A DNA stretch of 7,208 nt from Alphaproteobacteria bacterium (GTDB lineage Bacteria > Pseudomonadota > Alphaproteobacteria > Micropepsales > Micropepsaceae), in NCBI GenBank assembly GCA_003246795.1, contig QKCS01000016.1, positions 1 to 7,208 of the forward strand, written 5' to 3'. The notes under the pieces are model-generated. The model saw nothing but the letters and a program-made list of their open reading frames with translations, did not search any database and was not told the DNA's origin. The first letter of the stretch is position 1. Each line of letters begins with the position of its first letter. Below, piece by piece: positions 6,870 through 7,208 of this stretch. The position numbers and the translations under genes were made by a program.

Positions 6870-7208
6870 GTGCCGGACATTCACAGGACAGGCTTGCCGA
6901 CGCGTGTGGCGCTTGCGCCCAACAGCCTACATTTGGAGCTACGCGACATCTCATCCGGTGAACTGCGCGACCCGTTCATGCAGGAGACGATCAAACGTGT
7001 GCCCGCGCAGCACGTACGGATCGAGATTCCGAAACGGCAACTGAACGAGGTGGGGCCGAACGCGGCGCCGGCTGGATTGATCTTTCACGTCGCGCGTTGC
7101 GGTTCGACGCTCGCGTCGCAGCTTCTCAAGCTCCATCCCGGCGTCGTCGTTTACGCCGAGCCTCTGCCGTTCAACGAGATCCTAGTTCCGCCGCACAAGT
7201 GGGACCGC
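6870..7208 (+). CDS. Second sulfotransferase-fold protein, N-terminal part; runs off the right edge
   Basis: The frame is open from GTG 6870 to the end of the window, 113 codons, with no stop. A variable N-terminal region of about 68 residues (for example LHLELRDISSGELRDPFMQE) is followed by a strand and P-loop LIFHVARCGSTLASQLL (70-86). This matches the 5'-phosphosulfate loop of sulfotransferase-family proteins, in the variant RCGST. Glu97 lies 21 residues after the loop Arg76, the same offset as in the TPR-sulfotransferase upstream and in tyrosylprotein sulfotransferases. There are no TPRs, and the front differs from the first enzyme, so it is a different subfamily and not a recent duplicate. 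The gene starts 13 bases after the oxygenase stop and is almost surely in the same operon. The 3'-phosphate site is beyond the window, so sulfotransferase activity is an inference; a P-loop kinase-like role is the alternative. Confidence 0.75.
   Translation, partial: MPDIHRTGLPTRVALAPNSLHLELRDISSGELRDPFMQETIKRVPAQHVRIEIPKRQLNEVGPNAAPAGLIFHVARCGSTLASQLLKLHPGVVVYAEPLPFNEILVPPHKWDR

Noticed and set aside
5669..6880. A 403-codon open frame on the minus strand
   Set aside because: It is antisense to the ROX-type oxygenase, whose metal ligands are intact. The translation is compositionally biased, with no domain.

Overview
The window looks like a chromosomal stretch of a high-GC alphaproteobacterium. 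The best guess is Caulobacterales/Hyphomonadaceae or a sphingomonad-like relative. The basis is GC-rich codon use, GTG starts, a large TonB-dependent receptor of the type these groups carry in large numbers, and TPR-linked sulfotransferase and hydroxylase genes. The lineage is inferred; no rRNA or taxonomic marker is present.

Layout. There are five protein genes in two divergent blocks around a gene-free region of about 370 bases (3767-4139). The left block runs leftward: a TonB-dependent outer-membrane receptor (stop at 716), a strong rho-independent terminator (659-688), then a TPR protein that starts at 626 and leaves the window at base 1. The part of the TPR protein after the repeats resembles the lead-in to an aspartyl/asparaginyl beta-hydroxylase domain. 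The right block runs rightward as a tight operon: a TPR-sulfotransferase (4140-5606), a JmjC/cupin 2-oxoglutarate oxygenase of the ribosomal-oxygenase type (5663-6856), and the first 113 codons of a second sulfotransferase-fold protein (6870 to the window end). No mobile element, CRISPR array, tRNA or rRNA was seen.

How the genes may work together. The right block pairs two sulfotransferase-fold proteins with an Fe(II)/2-oxoglutarate hydroxylase. The left block pairs an outer-membrane receptor with a TPR protein that is possibly a second hydroxylase. The first sulfotransferase keeps the residue spacing of eukaryotic tyrosylprotein sulfotransferases (Arg261, Glu282, Lys333, Arg358, Ser366). 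A working hypothesis is a protein- or peptide-modification locus in which hydroxylation and sulfation act on a common target, linked to a surface receptor. No precursor peptide or PAPS-synthesis gene is visible here, so the target is unknown and the receptor's ligand cannot be read from the sequence.
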